64,000 nt of DNA from Pseudomonas sp. KNUC1026 (GCF_021650705.1 NZ_CP087138.1:3868001-3932000); one strand, 5' to 3'. Positions 7,732 to 17,612 are shown, counted from the stretch's first letter. Made by a program: numbers and translations. Notes: a model not told the origin generated them from the letters alone.

Positions 7732-10700
7732 TTATACGTTCTGCCGTTCGTTTTTCGGGTCGACGAACACCGACGAGCAGATCTCTGCCTCGATGTTGGT
7801 GCCATCGGCCATCGGCGCCCACACCCGCTCACCCATGCGCTTGAGGCCACCCTTGACCACGGCCAGGGCGAAGGAGCGGCCCAGGGTCGAGCTCATGTAG
7901 CTGGAAGTCACGTGGCCGACCATGTCCATCGGAATCGACTGTTTGGTGTCGAACACCAGCTGCGCGCCCTCCGGTAGTACCTTGTTCGGGTCCACAGGCT
8001 TGAGGCCCACCAGCTGCTTGCGGTTCTCGCGCACGCAGTCTTCGCGGTTCATGCCGCGCCAGCCGATCCAGGAGAACGGCTTGTTACGGCCAACGCACCA
8101 GCCCATGTTCAGGTCGTCCGGGGTTACCGAGCCGTCGGTGTCCTGGCCGACGATGATGAAGCCCTTCTCGGCCCGCAGCACGTGCATGGTTTCGGTGCCG
8201 TACGGGGTCAGGTTGTACTTCTTGCCCGCCTCGGCGATTTTTTCCAGCACGCCCATCGCGTAGTCGGCCTGGATGTTCACCTCGTAGGAAAGCTCGCCGG
8301 TGAAGGAAATCCGGAACACACGGGCCGGCACGCCGGCAACCTTGCCTTCCTTCCAGGTCATGAACGGGAAAGCGTCCTTGTCCAGATCGATATCGGTCAC
8401 TTCGGCCAGCAGCTTGCGGCTGTTGGGGCCAGAGAGCGTCAGGGTGGCCCAGTGGTCGGTCACCGACGTGAACCACACTTTCAGCTCAGGCCATTCGGTC
8501 TGGTGGTAGATCTCCAGCCACTGCAACACGCGGGCGGCGCCGCCGGTGGTGGTGGTCATCAGGAAGTGGTTCTCGGCAAGGCAGGCGGTCACACCGTCGT
8601 CGAAGACCATGCCGTCTTCCTTGCACATCAGGCCATAACGGGCCTTGCCCACGTCCAGCTTGGTCCAGGCGTTGGTGTACACGCGGTTGAGGAACTCGCG
8701 CGCATCCGGGCCCTGGATGTCGATCTTGCCCAGGGTGGAGGCATCGAGCAGGCCGACGCTGTCACGCACAGCCTTGCACTCGCGGGCCACAGCGGCGTGC
8801 AGGTCTTCGCCACGCTTGGGAAGTACCACGGGCGCTTCCACTGGCCGACGTCCTCGAACTCGGCGCCATTGCGCACATGCCAGGCATGCAGCGCGGTGAA
8901 GCGCACCGGCTCGAAGATGTGACCGCAGTGGCGGCCGGCCACGGCACCGAAGGTGACCGGGGTGTAGTTGGGGCGGAACATCGTGGTGCCCATCTCGACG
9001 ATCGAGATGCCGCGGCTGCGGGCCGCGATCGCCAGGCCGTTGATGTTGCTCAGCTTGCCCTGGTCGGTGCCGAAGCCCAGCGCGGTGTAGCGTTTGACGT
9101 GCTCGACCGACTCGAAGCCTTCGCGGGTGGCCAGCTCGATGGCGGCAGCGGTCACGTCGTTCTGTTGGTCGACGAACTGCTTGGGCGCACGTGCGGTGCC
9201 TTTGTCGTGCGGCACCTGAAACAGCGCCAGCGTTGGTTCTTCAGGTTTGGAGAGCACCTTGGGCAGCGTGCCCTCGACGATCTTGAAGCCGGCTTCGGCA
9301 GCGGCGCGGGCGCCCCCTTCGAAACCGTCGGCCAGTGCGTCGCCCAGCGGGTACACGCCGTTGATGCCGCCGACGCACACGCGTTTTTGCGGTGCTTCGG
9401 TGGGCACGAAGCCGAGGATGTCTTCACGCCAGGCCGGGCGGCCGCCCAGGTGCGAGGCCAGGTGAACCACCGGGCTGTAGCCGCCGGAGCTGGCGATCAG
9501 GTCGCAGTCGAGCCATTCACCATTGCTGGTGACCTTCATGGCCTTGGCGTCGATGGTGGCCACGCGGGCACCGCTCACACGCTTGGTGCCACGGGCCTCG
9601 ATCACCGCGCAGCCGGTGAGGATACGCACGCCACGGGCACGGGCTTCCTCGACCAGCGCACCACGCGGGTTGCTGCGGGCATCGGCCACGGCGACCACTT
9701 GCAGGCCAGCGTCCACCCAGTCGAGCACGACGCGGTAGGCGTGGTCGTTGTTGGTCGACAGCACCAGTTTCTTGCCAGGCGCCACGCCATAACGGCGCAC
9801 ATACACCGACACGGCGCCAGCGAGCATGTTGCCCGGCACGTCGTTGTTGCCGTACACCAGCGGCCGCTCGTGGGCGCCGGTGGCCAGCACCACGCGCTTG
9901 GCACGGACACGGTGCACGCGCTGGCGAACCTGGCCGATCGGGCGCGGTCGCCCAAGTGGTCGGTCAGGCGCTGGTGGATAGTCAGGAAGTTGTGGTCGTG
10001 GTAGCCGTTCACGGTGGAACGCGGCAGCAGGGTCACTTCTGGCAGTTTGGCCAGTTCGCTGATCACGCCGGCAACCCATTCGCTGGCAGGTTTGCCGTCG
10101 AGGGTTTCACGGGTGTCGAGCAGGCTGCCGCCGAACTCTTCCTGCTCGTCGGCCAGGATCACGCGCGCACCGCTGCGTGCGGCAGCCAGGGCAGCGGCGA
10201 GGCCGGCAGGGCCGGAGCCGACCACCAGCACGTCACAGTGCTGGTTCATGTAGTCGTAGGTGTCCGGATCGTTCTCGGTCGGCGAACGGCCCAGGCCCGC
10301 CGCCTTGCGGATGTACTTCTCGTACGTCATCCAGAAGGACTTGGGATACATGAAGGTCTTGTAGTAGAAGCCGGGAGGCATCATCTTGCCGCCGACCTTG
10401 CCCAGGATGCCCATCATGTCGGTGTTGACGTTCGGCCAGCCGTTGGTGCTGGAGGCCACCAGGCCCGAGTACAGCGCCTGTTGGGTCGCGCGCACGTTGG
10501 GGATCTGGGTGGCTTCGGTGGAGCCGATCTGCAGCACAGCGTTGGGCTCTTCGGCACCGGCGGCGATGATGCCGCGCGGGCGCGAGTACTTGAAGCTGCG
10601 GCCGATGATGTCCACACCGTTGGCCAGCAGGGCCGAGGCCAGCGTGTCACCCTCGTAGCCGGTGTAGCTCTGGCCGTTGAAGTTGAAGGAGAGCTTCTTG

Positions 10701-10747
10701 TTGCGGTCGATGCGACCGCCATTGGACAGACGATTGACTTGGCTCAT
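7732..10747 (-). pseudogene. soxA: Sarcosine oxidase alpha subunit, broken by two frameshifts in this sequence
   Basis: The large catalytic subunit of tetrameric sarcosine oxidase, split over three frames. Frame one starts at 10747 and carries the ubiquitin-like N-terminal domain and a dinucleotide-binding motif near residue 172 (VLVVGSGPAGLAAALAAA). Frame two carries the rest of the flavin/NAD part (VVLATGAHERPLVYGNNDVPGN). Frame three, ending at 7732, is the folate-binding GcvT-like domain (RVYTNAWTKLDVGKARYGL). One added base at the plus-strand GGG run 9940-9942 and one at GGG 8818-8820 restore a single frame of 1005 codons, the normal family length. Both are 4-to-3 homopolymer losses, so sequencing error is more likely than true loss. 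Confidence 0.9.
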
Positions 10748-10749
10748 GC

Positions 10750-11073
10750 CTATTCCTCCCGCGCCGCTGATTCAGGCACGGCTGCAGCCGGTTTGGCGGT
10801 CACCTGAGGTTTCTCGCCGATCTTGTAGGTTTCCAGAATCTCGTAGGTCACGGTGTCACGGGTGACGTTGAAGTACTGGCGGCAGCCAGCGACGTGATCC
10901 CACAGCTCATGGTGAATCCCGCGCGGGTTGTCGCGGAAGAACATGTAGGTGCCCCACTCCTGGTCGGAGCAGGCGTTGGGGTCCAACGGCCGGGCGATGT
11001 GCGCCTGGCCCGAGGCATGAAACTCTTCCTCGGACCGCAGCTCGCCGCAATGGGGGCAGAAAATCTGCAACAT
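10750..11073 (-). CDS. soxD: Sarcosine oxidase delta subunit
   Basis: A 107-residue zinc-binding small subunit of heterotetrameric sarcosine oxidase. The N-terminus has the CPHC pair (Cys6, Cys9). A second HVAGC cluster near residues 60-64 supplies the remaining zinc ligands expected for SoxD. The stretch WGTYMFFRDNPRGIHHELW is characteristic of the family. The C-terminal 25 residues are a low-complexity Ala/Pro/Glu tail. It ends 2 bp before the soxA start and begins 15 bp after soxB, as expected for the soxBDAG operon. Confidence 0.95.
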   Translation of the reverse strand: MLQIFCPHCGELRSEEEFHASGQAHIARPLDPNACSDQEWGTYMFFRDNPRGIHHELWDHVAGCRQYFNVTRDTVTYEILETYKIGEKPQVTAKPAAAVPESAAREE

Positions 11074-11088
11074 GAATGGCTGCTCCTG

Positions 11089-12339
11089 TTAGTGGGCGAC
11101 GGCGGCGGCGCCGTGTTCGTCGATGAGCGCACCGTTGTAGAAACGGTCCATGGAAAACGGCGCGGCGATCGGGTGCATCTCGCCCTTGGCCAGGCTTGCA
11201 GCGAACACGTTGCCCGAGCCCGGGGTGGCCTTGAAGCCGCCAGTGCCCCAGCCGCAGTTGAAGAACAGGTTCTTCACCGGGGTCTTGGAGATGATCGGGC
11301 AGGCGTCCGGGCAGGTGTCGACGATGCCGCCCCATTGGCGGTTCATGCGCACCCGCGAGAGCACCGGGAACATCTCGACGATGGCCTGGATAGCGTGCTC
11401 GATGATCGGGTAGGAGCCGCGCTGGCCGTAGCCGACCCAGCCGTCGATACCGGCGCCGATCACCAGGTCGCCCTTGTCGGACTGGCTGATGTAGCCGTGC
11501 ACGGCGTTGGACATGATCACGCTGTCGATGATGGGTTTGATCGGCTCGGACACCAGCGCTTGCAGCGGGTGGGATTCCAGCGGCAGGCGGAAGCCCGCCA
11601 GCTTGGCCATGTGCCCGGAGTTGCCTGCGGTCACCACACCGACGCGCTTGGCACCGATGAAGCCTTTGGTGGTTTCCACACCGATCACGGTGTTGTTTTC
11701 CTTGCGAAAGCCGATCACTTCGGTTTCCTGGATCAGGTCGACGCCCAGCGCGTCGGCCGCCCGGGCGAAGCCCCAGGCCACGGCATCGTGGCGGGCCACG
11801 CCACCGCGGCGCTGCACGGTGGCGCCCAGTACCGGGTAGCGGGTGTTCTTGGAGCAGTCCAGGTACGGGATTTCAGCCGCTACCTGCTCGGTGTTGAGCA
11901 GTTCACCGTCTACACCGTTAAGGCGGTTGGCGCTGACGCGGCGTTCCGAATCACGGATGTCCTGCAGGGTGTGGCACAGGTTGTACACACCGCGCTGGGA
12001 GAACATCACGTTGTAGTTCAGGTCCTGCGACAGGCCTTCCCACAGTTTCATGGCGTGCTCGTAGAGCTTGGCCGACTCGTCCACCAGGTAGTTCGAACGC
12101 ACGATGGTGGTGTTGCGGGCGGTGTTGCCGCCGCCCAGCCAGCCCTTCTCGACCACCGCCACGTTGGTGATGCCGTGTTCCTTGGCCAGGTAGTAGGCCG
12201 TGGCCAGGCCGTGGCCGCCACCGCCGACGATCACCACGTCGTAGACTTTCTTGGGCACCGGCGTGCGCCACATGCGCTGCCAGTTCTCGTGGTGGCTCAG
12301 GGAATGCTTGAAGAGGCCGAAGCCTGAATAACGTTGCAT
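11089..12339 (-). CDS. soxB: Sarcosine oxidase beta subunit
   Basis: A 416-residue flavoprotein subunit that oxidises sarcosine. A DAO-type FAD-binding fold starts near residue 33 (VYDVVIVGGGGHGLATAYYL). The segment GGVARHDAVAWG contains the His (about residue 184 here) that corresponds to the covalent FMN attachment site of the family; that correspondence is from family knowledge. The C-terminal region CGWGTGGFKATPGSG completes the flavin pocket. Length is normal and the frame intact. It is the second gene of the glyA-soxBDAG-purU-fdhA operon, 20 bp after glyA. Confidence 0.96.
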   Translation of the reverse strand: MQRYSGFGLFKHSLSHHENWQRMWRTPVPKKVYDVVIVGGGGHGLATAYYLAKEHGITNVAVVEKGWLGGGNTARNTTIVRSNYLVDESAKLYEHAMKLWEGLSQDLNYNVMFSQRGVYNLCHTLQDIRDSERRVSANRLNGVDGELLNTEQVAAEIPYLDCSKNTRYPVLGATVQRRGGVARHDAVAWGFARAADALGVDLIQETEVIGFRKENNTVIGVETTKGFIGAKRVGVVTAGNSGHMAKLAGFRLPLESHPLQALVSEPIKPIIDSVIMSNAVHGYISQSDKGDLVIGAGIDGWVGYGQRGSYPIIEHAIQAIVEMFPVLSRVRMNRQWGGIVDTCPDACPIISKTPVKNLFFNCGWGTGGFKATPGSGNVFAASLAKGEMHPIAAPFSMDRFYNGALIDEHGAAAVAH

Positions 12340-12359
12340 GCTCGTTTACTCCAGCAGGC

Positions 12360-13610
12360 TCAGCGGTAAACCGGGAATTCGGCGCACAGGGCCGCGACGT
12401 TGCGGGCAACGTCAGCTTCCACATCGGCGTCACCGAGGTTGTCGAGGATGTCGCAGATCCAGCCGGCCAGTTTCACGCACTGCTCGACCTTGAAGCCGCG
12501 GCTGGTGACGGCCGGGGTACCGATGCGCAGGCCCGAGGTCACGAACGGCGATTGCGGGTCGTTGGGCACCGCATTCTTGTTCACGGTGATGTGCGCGCGG
12601 CCCAGGGCAGCGTCAGCATCCTTGCCGGTCAGGCCCTGGCGAATCAGGCTGACCAGGAACAGGTGGTTCTTGGTACCGCCGGACACCACGTCGTAGCCAC
12701 GTTCGATGAACACACCGGCCATGGCCTCGGCGTTATCGATCACTTGTTGCTGGTAGGTCTTGAAGCCAGGCTCCAGCGCTTCCTTGAAGCACACGGCCTT
12801 GCCGGCGATCACGTGCATCAGCGGGCCGCCCTGGGCGCCAGGGAACACGGCTGCGTTGAGCTTTTTCTCGATGTCGGCGTTGGCCTTGGCCAGGATCAGG
12901 CCGCCACGCGGGCCGCGCAGGGTCTTGTGGGTGGTAGTGGTGACCACGTCAGCGAACGGAATCGGGTTGGGGTACAGGCCAGCGGCTACCAGGCCGGCAA
13001 CGTGGGCCATGTCGACGAACAGCAGCGCGCCCACTTTGTCGGCGATGGCGCGGAAGCGGGCGAAGTCCAGCACCTGCGAGTAGGCAGAGAAACCGGCCAC
13101 GATCATCTTGGGCTTGTGCTCGTCAGCCAGGCGCTCGACTTCGTCGTAGTCGATCAGGCCTTTTTCGTCGATGCCGTACTGCACGGCGTTGTAGAGCTTG
13201 CCCGACGAGCTGACCTTGGCGCCGTGGGTCAGGTGGCCGCCGTGGGCAAGGCTCATGCCCAGGAGGGTGTCGCCGGCTTGCAGCAGCGCCAGGTACACCG
13301 CGGCGTTGGCCGAGGAACCGGAGTGCGGCTGGACGTTGGCGTAGTCTGCGCCGAACAGTTGCTTGGCGCGGTCGATGGCCAGTTGCTCGACCACGTCTAC
13401 GTGCTCGCAACCGCCGTAGTAGCGCTTGCCCGGGTAGCCTTCGGCGTACTTGTTGGTCAGGCCGGTGCCTTGGGCTTCCATCACGCGCTTGCTGGTGTAG
13501 TTCTCCGAGGCGATCAGCTCGATGTGGTCTTCCTGGCGCTGTTCTTCGGCATTGATGGCCTTGAGCAGTTCGTCGTCGTAACCCTTGATGGTGTCTTGCT
13601 TGCTGAACAT
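12360..13610 (-). CDS. glyA: Serine hydroxymethyltransferase
   Basis: A 416-residue PLP enzyme interconverting glycine and serine with 5,10-methylene-tetrahydrofolate. The PLP lysine lies in VVTTTTHKTLRGPRGG. Other hallmarks are ELIASENYTSKRV at the N-terminus and YGGCEHVDVVE. The ATG at 13610 gives the canonical MFSKQD start; a 64-codon upstream extension is not conserved. Pseudomonads often carry a second glyA. This copy, heading the sox operon, is the one that turns betaine-derived glycine into serine for SdaB. The leader upstream is long (see 13611-13993). Confidence 0.96.
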   Translation of the reverse strand: MFSKQDTIKGYDDELLKAINAEEQRQEDHIELIASENYTSKRVMEAQGTGLTNKYAEGYPGKRYYGGCEHVDVVEQLAIDRAKQLFGADYANVQPHSGSSANAAVYLALLQAGDTLLGMSLAHGGHLTHGAKVSSSGKLYNAVQYGIDEKGLIDYDEVERLADEHKPKMIVAGFSAYSQVLDFARFRAIADKVGALLFVDMAHVAGLVAAGLYPNPIPFADVVTTTTHKTLRGPRGGLILAKANADIEKKLNAAVFPGAQGGPLMHVIAGKAVCFKEALEPGFKTYQQQVIDNAEAMAGVFIERGYDVVSGGTKNHLFLVSLIRQGLTGKDADAALGRAHITVNKNAVPNDPQSPFVTSGLRIGTPAVTSRGFKVEQCVKLAGWICDILDNLGDADVEADVARNVAALCAEFPVYR

Positions 13611-13993
13611 CGCTGATCTCCTGGCGGCGCCTTCGGGGCCTGTTATGAGGAAGGCCCAGCGCACGGCAGGGGCCCTTGCCAGCGATGTTAGGGCCAGCCC
13701 TTCCCTATCAGATGCCTGCCCGCGCCACGCACCGGCGCATTTACGACATGCCATGCAAGGGCGTGCCTGCAACGCCCTGCGGCAGGGCTTGAGGCGGCTC
13801 AAAGCCCGTTATTCCAGTGGCTCGGGGCCCTGAACGGGCCTTCTGCCATTGCTTCGAGACGGTGCGGCGTGGCGCCGCAGGCGCCGAAAAGCGACATTCT
13901 GAAGCGGCCAGTCGCCCCGCGCGCAGCAGATGGGTAGGATAGGCCCTCGCCCGGCTCACGAGGCCTGGCTACACGAACCACAGGGAATGGCCG
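13611..13993. promoter_or_regulatory. Divergent intergenic region between the glyA operon and ltaE
   Basis: A 383-bp gene-free stretch holding the promoters of the glyA-sox operon (minus) and ltaE (plus). An inverted pair GCGAC...GTCGC lies around 13890-13915, a plausible regulator site. Other short GC-rich inverted repeats are present (for example around the GGCGCCGCAGGCGCC palindrome). I saw no clear riboswitch, small RNA or ORF. Confidence 0.4.
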
Positions 13994-15031
13994 ATGAACA
14001 ACAACAGCCAGCAGTTCGCCAGCGACAACTATTCAGGCATCTGCCCTGAAGCCTGGGCCGCCATGCAGGCAGCCAACCAGGGCCACCAGCGCGCCTATGG
14101 CGACGACGAATGGACCGCCCGCGCCGCCAACCACTTTCGCCGGATTTTCGAAACCGACTGCGAAGTGTTCTTCGCCTTCAACGGCACCGCCGCCAACTCC
14201 CTGGCCCTGGCGGCGCTGTGCCAGAGCTACCACAGCGTGATCTGCGCCGAGAGCTCGCACGTCGAAACCGACGAATGCGGGGCGCCGGAGTTCTTCTCCA
14301 ACGGCTCCAAGCTGCTGACGGCCAACACTGTAGACGGCAAGCTCAGCAGCGAAGCGATCCGTGAGGTTGCGCTCAAGCGCCAGGACATTCATTACCCAAA
14401 GCCACGGGTGGTGACGCTGACCCAGTCCACCGAAGTGGGCACGGTCTACCAACCCGCCGAGCTGGCACAGATCAGTGCGACCTGCCGGGAGCTGGGCCTG
14501 CACCTGCACATGGATGGGGCTCGGTTCAGCAACGCTTGCGCGTCGCTCGGCTGCACGCCAGCGGAGCTGACCTGGAAAGCGGGCGTGGACGTGCTGTGCT
14601 TCGGTGGCACCAAGAACGGCATGGCGGTGGGCGAGGCCATCCTGTTCTTCAACCATGAGTTGGCCGAAGACTTCGACTATCGCTGCAAACAGGCTGGGCA
14701 ACTGGCCTCGAAGATGCGCTTCCTGTCAGCGCCCTGGGTAGGCCTGCTCGAGGACGGGGCCTGGCTGCGCTATGGCGCGCATGCCAATGATTGCGCACAG
14801 CTGCTTGCCACTCTGATCGCGGATGTGCAGGGGGTGGAGTTGATGTTCCCGGTCGAGGCCAACGGAGTGTTTCTGCAGATGCCGGAGCCGGCAATCGAAG
14901 CGCTGCGCGCCCGCGGCTGGCGCTTTTACACCTTCATTGGCGGGGCTGCGCGCTTCATGTGTTCCTGGGATACCGAGGAGCACAGGGTGCGGGAGCTGGC
15001 GGCGGATATTCGGGCGGTGATGGCTGCCTGA
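13994..15031 (+). CDS. ltaE: Low-specificity L-threonine aldolase
   Basis: A 345-residue PLP enzyme that cleaves L-threonine and L-allo-threonine (or phenylserine-like substrates) to glycine and an aldehyde. Visible features are the N-terminal FASDNYSGICPEAW, the substrate-binding HMDGARFSNA, and FGGTKNGMAVGEA holding the PLP lysine. Length and motifs fit the Pseudomonas enzyme. It is divergent from glyA, which places it next to glycine metabolism. The start at 13994 is the first ATG, after an AGGGAATGGCCG leader. Confidence 0.94.
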   Translation: MNNNSQQFASDNYSGICPEAWAAMQAANQGHQRAYGDDEWTARAANHFRRIFETDCEVFFAFNGTAANSLALAALCQSYHSVICAESSHVETDECGAPEFFSNGSKLLTANTVDGKLSSEAIREVALKRQDIHYPKPRVVTLTQSTEVGTVYQPAELAQISATCRELGLHLHMDGARFSNACASLGCTPAELTWKAGVDVLCFGGTKNGMAVGEAILFFNHELAEDFDYRCKQAGQLASKMRFLSAPWVGLLEDGAWLRYGAHANDCAQLLATLIADVQGVELMFPVEANGVFLQMPEPAIEALRARGWRFYTFIGGAARFMCSWDTEEHRVRELAADIRAVMAA

Positions 15032-15043
15032 CCCGCGCACTGG

Positions 15044-15180
15044 GTGGGAGGCCGGCTTGCCGGGCGCCGTGCAACGGGCGACAAGCTGATCGAGAAGGCC
15101 CCGTCGCGCGGCAAGCCGCCCTCCCACTTTCTGAACCGCACCGCCGAACCTTAGTGGGAGGCCGGCTCGCCGGGCGACGG
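15044..15180. repeat. Cluster of three REP units
   Basis: Three GTGGGAGGCCGGC-type REP units lie in alternating orientation between ltaE and the zapA-like gene: 15044-15069 (plus), 15102-15127 (inverted) and 15154-15180 (plus). The last one ends two bases before the zapA-like stop codon. They are the same family as the units at 19721-19904. Confidence 0.85.
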
Positions 15181-15181
15181 C

Positions 15182-15451
15182 CTAGCGCTGCTCCAGCGTA
15201 CGCTCGAGATCTTCGACCGTGCTGTCGACCTGCTGGCGGGCCTCGATCAACTGTGAACACAGATTCATTGCCGTCAGCACCAGCAAGCGGTCCCCTACCA
15301 GGCTGGGAAACTGCTTCTTGGTGGAGGCAAGGACCTCCTGCAGCATCTGTGCAGCCTGAAGCAGTGTTTGCTCCCCGCCAGGCGGGGCCTTGAGCGTGTA
15401 GTCGTGATCCAGAATGGTCACGACTTCAGTGCGCTCGTATCGGTCGGTCAT
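15182..15451 (-). CDS. zapA: ZapA-like cell division protein
   Basis: An 89-residue protein with the ZapA fold signature. An N-terminal beta strand pair (VVTILDHDYTLKAPPG) is followed by helices with LLQAAQMLQEVLAS, VGDRLLVLTAMNLCSQL and a terminal coiled coil (IEARQQVDSTVEDLERTLEQ). ZapA tetramers bundle FtsZ filaments at midcell. The gene overlaps the coiled-coil gene by 4 bp, as the usual Pseudomonas pair does. However, the usual downstream neighbours (6S RNA gene, fau) are missing and the sequence looks divergent. It may be a paralogue or a relocated copy. Confidence 0.8.
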   Translation of the reverse strand: MTDRYERTEVVTILDHDYTLKAPPGGEQTLLQAAQMLQEVLASTKKQFPSLVGDRLLVLTAMNLCSQLIEARQQVDSTVEDLERTLEQR

Positions 15452-15678
15452 GCCGTCACCGCCCCGGGTGACGCCCGATCGATCAGCGCCTGAATGCGCG
15501 CGGCGGTAGCGCCTTGTTGCTCTTCCTGCTCCAGCAGCGACAGTTGCAGGGTGTCGTTCTCTTCTCGGGCCTGGGCCAACTGGGCATTCAATTCGCCGTT
15601 GCTGTGCTCCAGCGCCTGGTTACGCTGCAGCAGTTCATTGACGAGTGTTTCCAGATGATTCAGAGACGCTTCCAACAT
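15448..15678 (-). CDS. Small coiled-coil protein paired with ZapA (TIGR02449/ZapB-like)
   Basis: A 76-residue, almost entirely helical protein with heptad-like leucines (LNHLETLVNELLQRNQALE, LNAQLAQAREENDTLQLSLL). It resembles the small coiled-coil proteins that precede zapA in Pseudomonas (TIGR02449) and, more distantly, ZapB. Its stop codon overlaps the zapA-like start, so the two are probably translationally coupled and work together in division. Assignment beyond 'coiled coil, zapA partner' is inference. Confidence 0.7.
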   Translation of the reverse strand: MLEASLNHLETLVNELLQRNQALEHSNGELNAQLAQAREENDTLQLSLLEQEEQQGATAARIQALIDRASPGAVTA

Positions 15679-15986
15679 AATGATTTCCCGGGTTTTTCAG
15701 GTGTTTAGCAAGGCGGCTACCATAGTAAAAAAGCCTCTGCGTAGCCAGCCAACTTCCGACACATCCGGATGATTTCATTGTCGGAAAATTCCGTGATCAG
15801 CAAGCCAATCACGGGTGGGGCATGGACTGTGTTTAAGGGGTGATGTTCCCCGCCAGAGGTGAAGCCGGACCAACGGCACCATTACGTTCACGATTGGCCC
15901 TAATGCGAAGGTCGACTTGACCGATACAGCAGCAACCCTTTAATCGGCGGCAGGGATGCGCCATTTCACTCTCAGGTACCTCCCGA
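15679..15986. other. Intergenic region upstream of the chemoreceptor and the zapA pair
   Basis: A 308-bp gap between two divergent genes. An inverted repeat TCCGACA...TGTCGGA lies around 15757-15786, and a GGGGTGATGTTCCCC hairpin around 15837-15851. AT-richer promoter-like sequence precedes the coiled-coil gene (CCATAGTAAAAAAG). I see no 6S RNA, tRNA or ORF. Confidence 0.4.
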
Positions 15987-17612
15987 ATGGCCATGCGTAA
16001 CTTTTCAATCGCCCAGCGCTCGCTGCTGGGTTTTGCTGTGATCGGCCTGTTGATGATCGCCCTAGGCGTTTTTGCCCTGAGCCAGATGACCAAGATCCGT
16101 TCGGCAGGCGTGAACATCGAGCAGAACAGCCTGCCCAGCATCACCAACCTCGACCAGTTCACCCAGCTCACCCTGCGCCTGCGCGTGCTCTCCTACCGCC
16201 TGCTGCTCAATCGCGAGCCTGAGGTACTGGACAAGACCCTGCAGACATTCGACACCCGCAACGAGCAGATCCGCGCGGCTCAGGCCCGCTACGAGAAACT
16301 CATCGACGGCGCTGAGGAAACCCAGGCGTACGAGCAGTACAAGACCCTGCTCGCCCAATATCGCCAGCTCGAAGCGCGCATGCGCCAGCTGTCGGCGGCC
16401 GGCCAGCTCGAGGAACTGCGCGGCATGCTCAACAGCGACCTGCTGAGCAACTCCGATGCGGTGAACAAGGTGCTCGACCAGCTCGTCACCATCAACACCG
16501 AGCAAACCCGTAAATCCAACGCAGTGGCAGCCGAGCAATACGACACCGCCTTCGTGCTGGTGATTGCCATGTTGATCCTGGCCACCGCCCTGACCTTGCT
16601 GTTCGCCTGGCTGCTGACTCGCAGCATTACCCAGCCGATCAACCGCGCCGTGGATGCCGCAGAACAGATCGCCCAAGGCGACCTCACCCAGGCCATCACC
16701 GTAGACGGCAAGGATGAAGCTGCACGCCTGCTCACCGCCATGCAGCGCATGCAAGGCCGCCTGCGCGACACACTGCAGCACATCGCCGGTTCCGCCACGC
16801 AACTGGCCTCGGCCGCTGAAGAGCTCAATAGCGTCACCGAAGAAGGCGCACGTGGCCTCAGCCAGCAGAACAACGAAATCGAACAGGCCGCTACGGCAGT
16901 GAACGAAATGACCAGCGCAGTGGAAGAAGTTGCCCGCAACGCTGTGAGCACCTCGGAAGCCTCGCGTGAAGCCACCAGCTCCGCCAGCGACGGCCGCGAC
17001 CTGGTCACCGAAACCCTCAACGCCATCGAGCGCATGAGCGGCGACGTGCAGGCTACCTCTGACCTGGTAGGCAACCTCGCCAACGAATCGCGCAACATCG
17101 GCCAGGTGCTGGATGTGATCCGTGGCCTGGCCGACCAGACCAACCTGCTGGCGCTCAACGCTGCCATCGAAGCGGCGCGCGCAGGCGAGGCTGGCCGTGG
17201 TTTCGCCGTGGTTGCCGACGAAGTGCGCGCGCTTGCACACCGCACCCAGCAGTCCACCGCCGAGATCGAGCGAATGATCGGCAGCATCCAGAGCGGTACC
17301 GACAAAGCCGTGGACGCGATGCGCAGCAGCACCGACCGCGCCGAGTCGACCCTGAACATCGCCCGCGGCGCGGGCATGGCGCTGGAGACCATCCACGGAG
17401 CGGTGGCGCAGATCAACGAGCGCAACCTGGTGATCGCCAGCGCCGCCGAGGAACAGGCGCAAGTGGCCCGTGAGGTCGACAAGAACCTGGTGAACATTCG
17501 CGACCTGTCGGTGCAGAGCGCCGCCGGTGCACAGCAAACCAGCTCGGCCAGCACGGAGCTGTCGAAGCTGGCCGTAGACCTGAACACCATGGTCGGGCGC
17601 TTCCGCGTCTAG
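15987..17612 (+). CDS. Methyl-accepting chemotaxis protein with four-helix-bundle sensor
   Basis: A 541-residue inner-membrane chemoreceptor. TM1 is at about residues 13-33 and TM2 at about 190-213. The periplasmic sensor between them, roughly 155 residues of helix-forming sequence, is the size of a 4HB domain. A HAMP domain follows TM2 (RSITQPINRAVDAAEQIAQG), then the long cytoplasmic coiled coil with the signalling tip (DQTNLLALNAAIEAARAGE). There is no C-terminal CheR-tethering pentapeptide. The ligand is unknown; its position among betaine genes is suggestive only. Confidence 0.92.
   Translation: MAMRNFSIAQRSLLGFAVIGLLMIALGVFALSQMTKIRSAGVNIEQNSLPSITNLDQFTQLTLRLRVLSYRLLLNREPEVLDKTLQTFDTRNEQIRAAQARYEKLIDGAEETQAYEQYKTLLAQYRQLEARMRQLSAAGQLEELRGMLNSDLLSNSDAVNKVLDQLVTINTEQTRKSNAVAAEQYDTAFVLVIAMLILATALTLLFAWLLTRSITQPINRAVDAAEQIAQGDLTQAITVDGKDEAARLLTAMQRMQGRLRDTLQHIAGSATQLASAAEELNSVTEEGARGLSQQNNEIEQAATAVNEMTSAVEEVARNAVSTSEASREATSSASDGRDLVTETLNAIERMSGDVQATSDLVGNLANESRNIGQVLDVIRGLADQTNLLALNAAIEAARAGEAGRGFAVVADEVRALAHRTQQSTAEIERMIGSIQSGTDKAVDAMRSSTDRAESTLNIARGAGMALETIHGAVAQINERNLVIASAAEEQAQVAREVDKNLVNIRDLSVQSAAGAQQTSSASTELSKLAVDLNTMVGRFRV

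Noticed and set aside
8628..10079. Programmed frameshifting in soxA
   Set aside because: No slippery heptamer or pseudoknot is evident, relatives are read in one frame, and the same kind of break occurs in unrelated genes here.
10894..12327. A 477-codon plus-strand frame
   Set aside because: Shadow of soxB and soxD; the opposite-strand proteins have clear family motifs.
15679..15986. Possible 6S RNA or riboswitch near the zapA-like gene
   Set aside because: 6S RNA is expected downstream of zapA, where only REP units lie, and I could not match this region to 6S or to a known riboswitch core.
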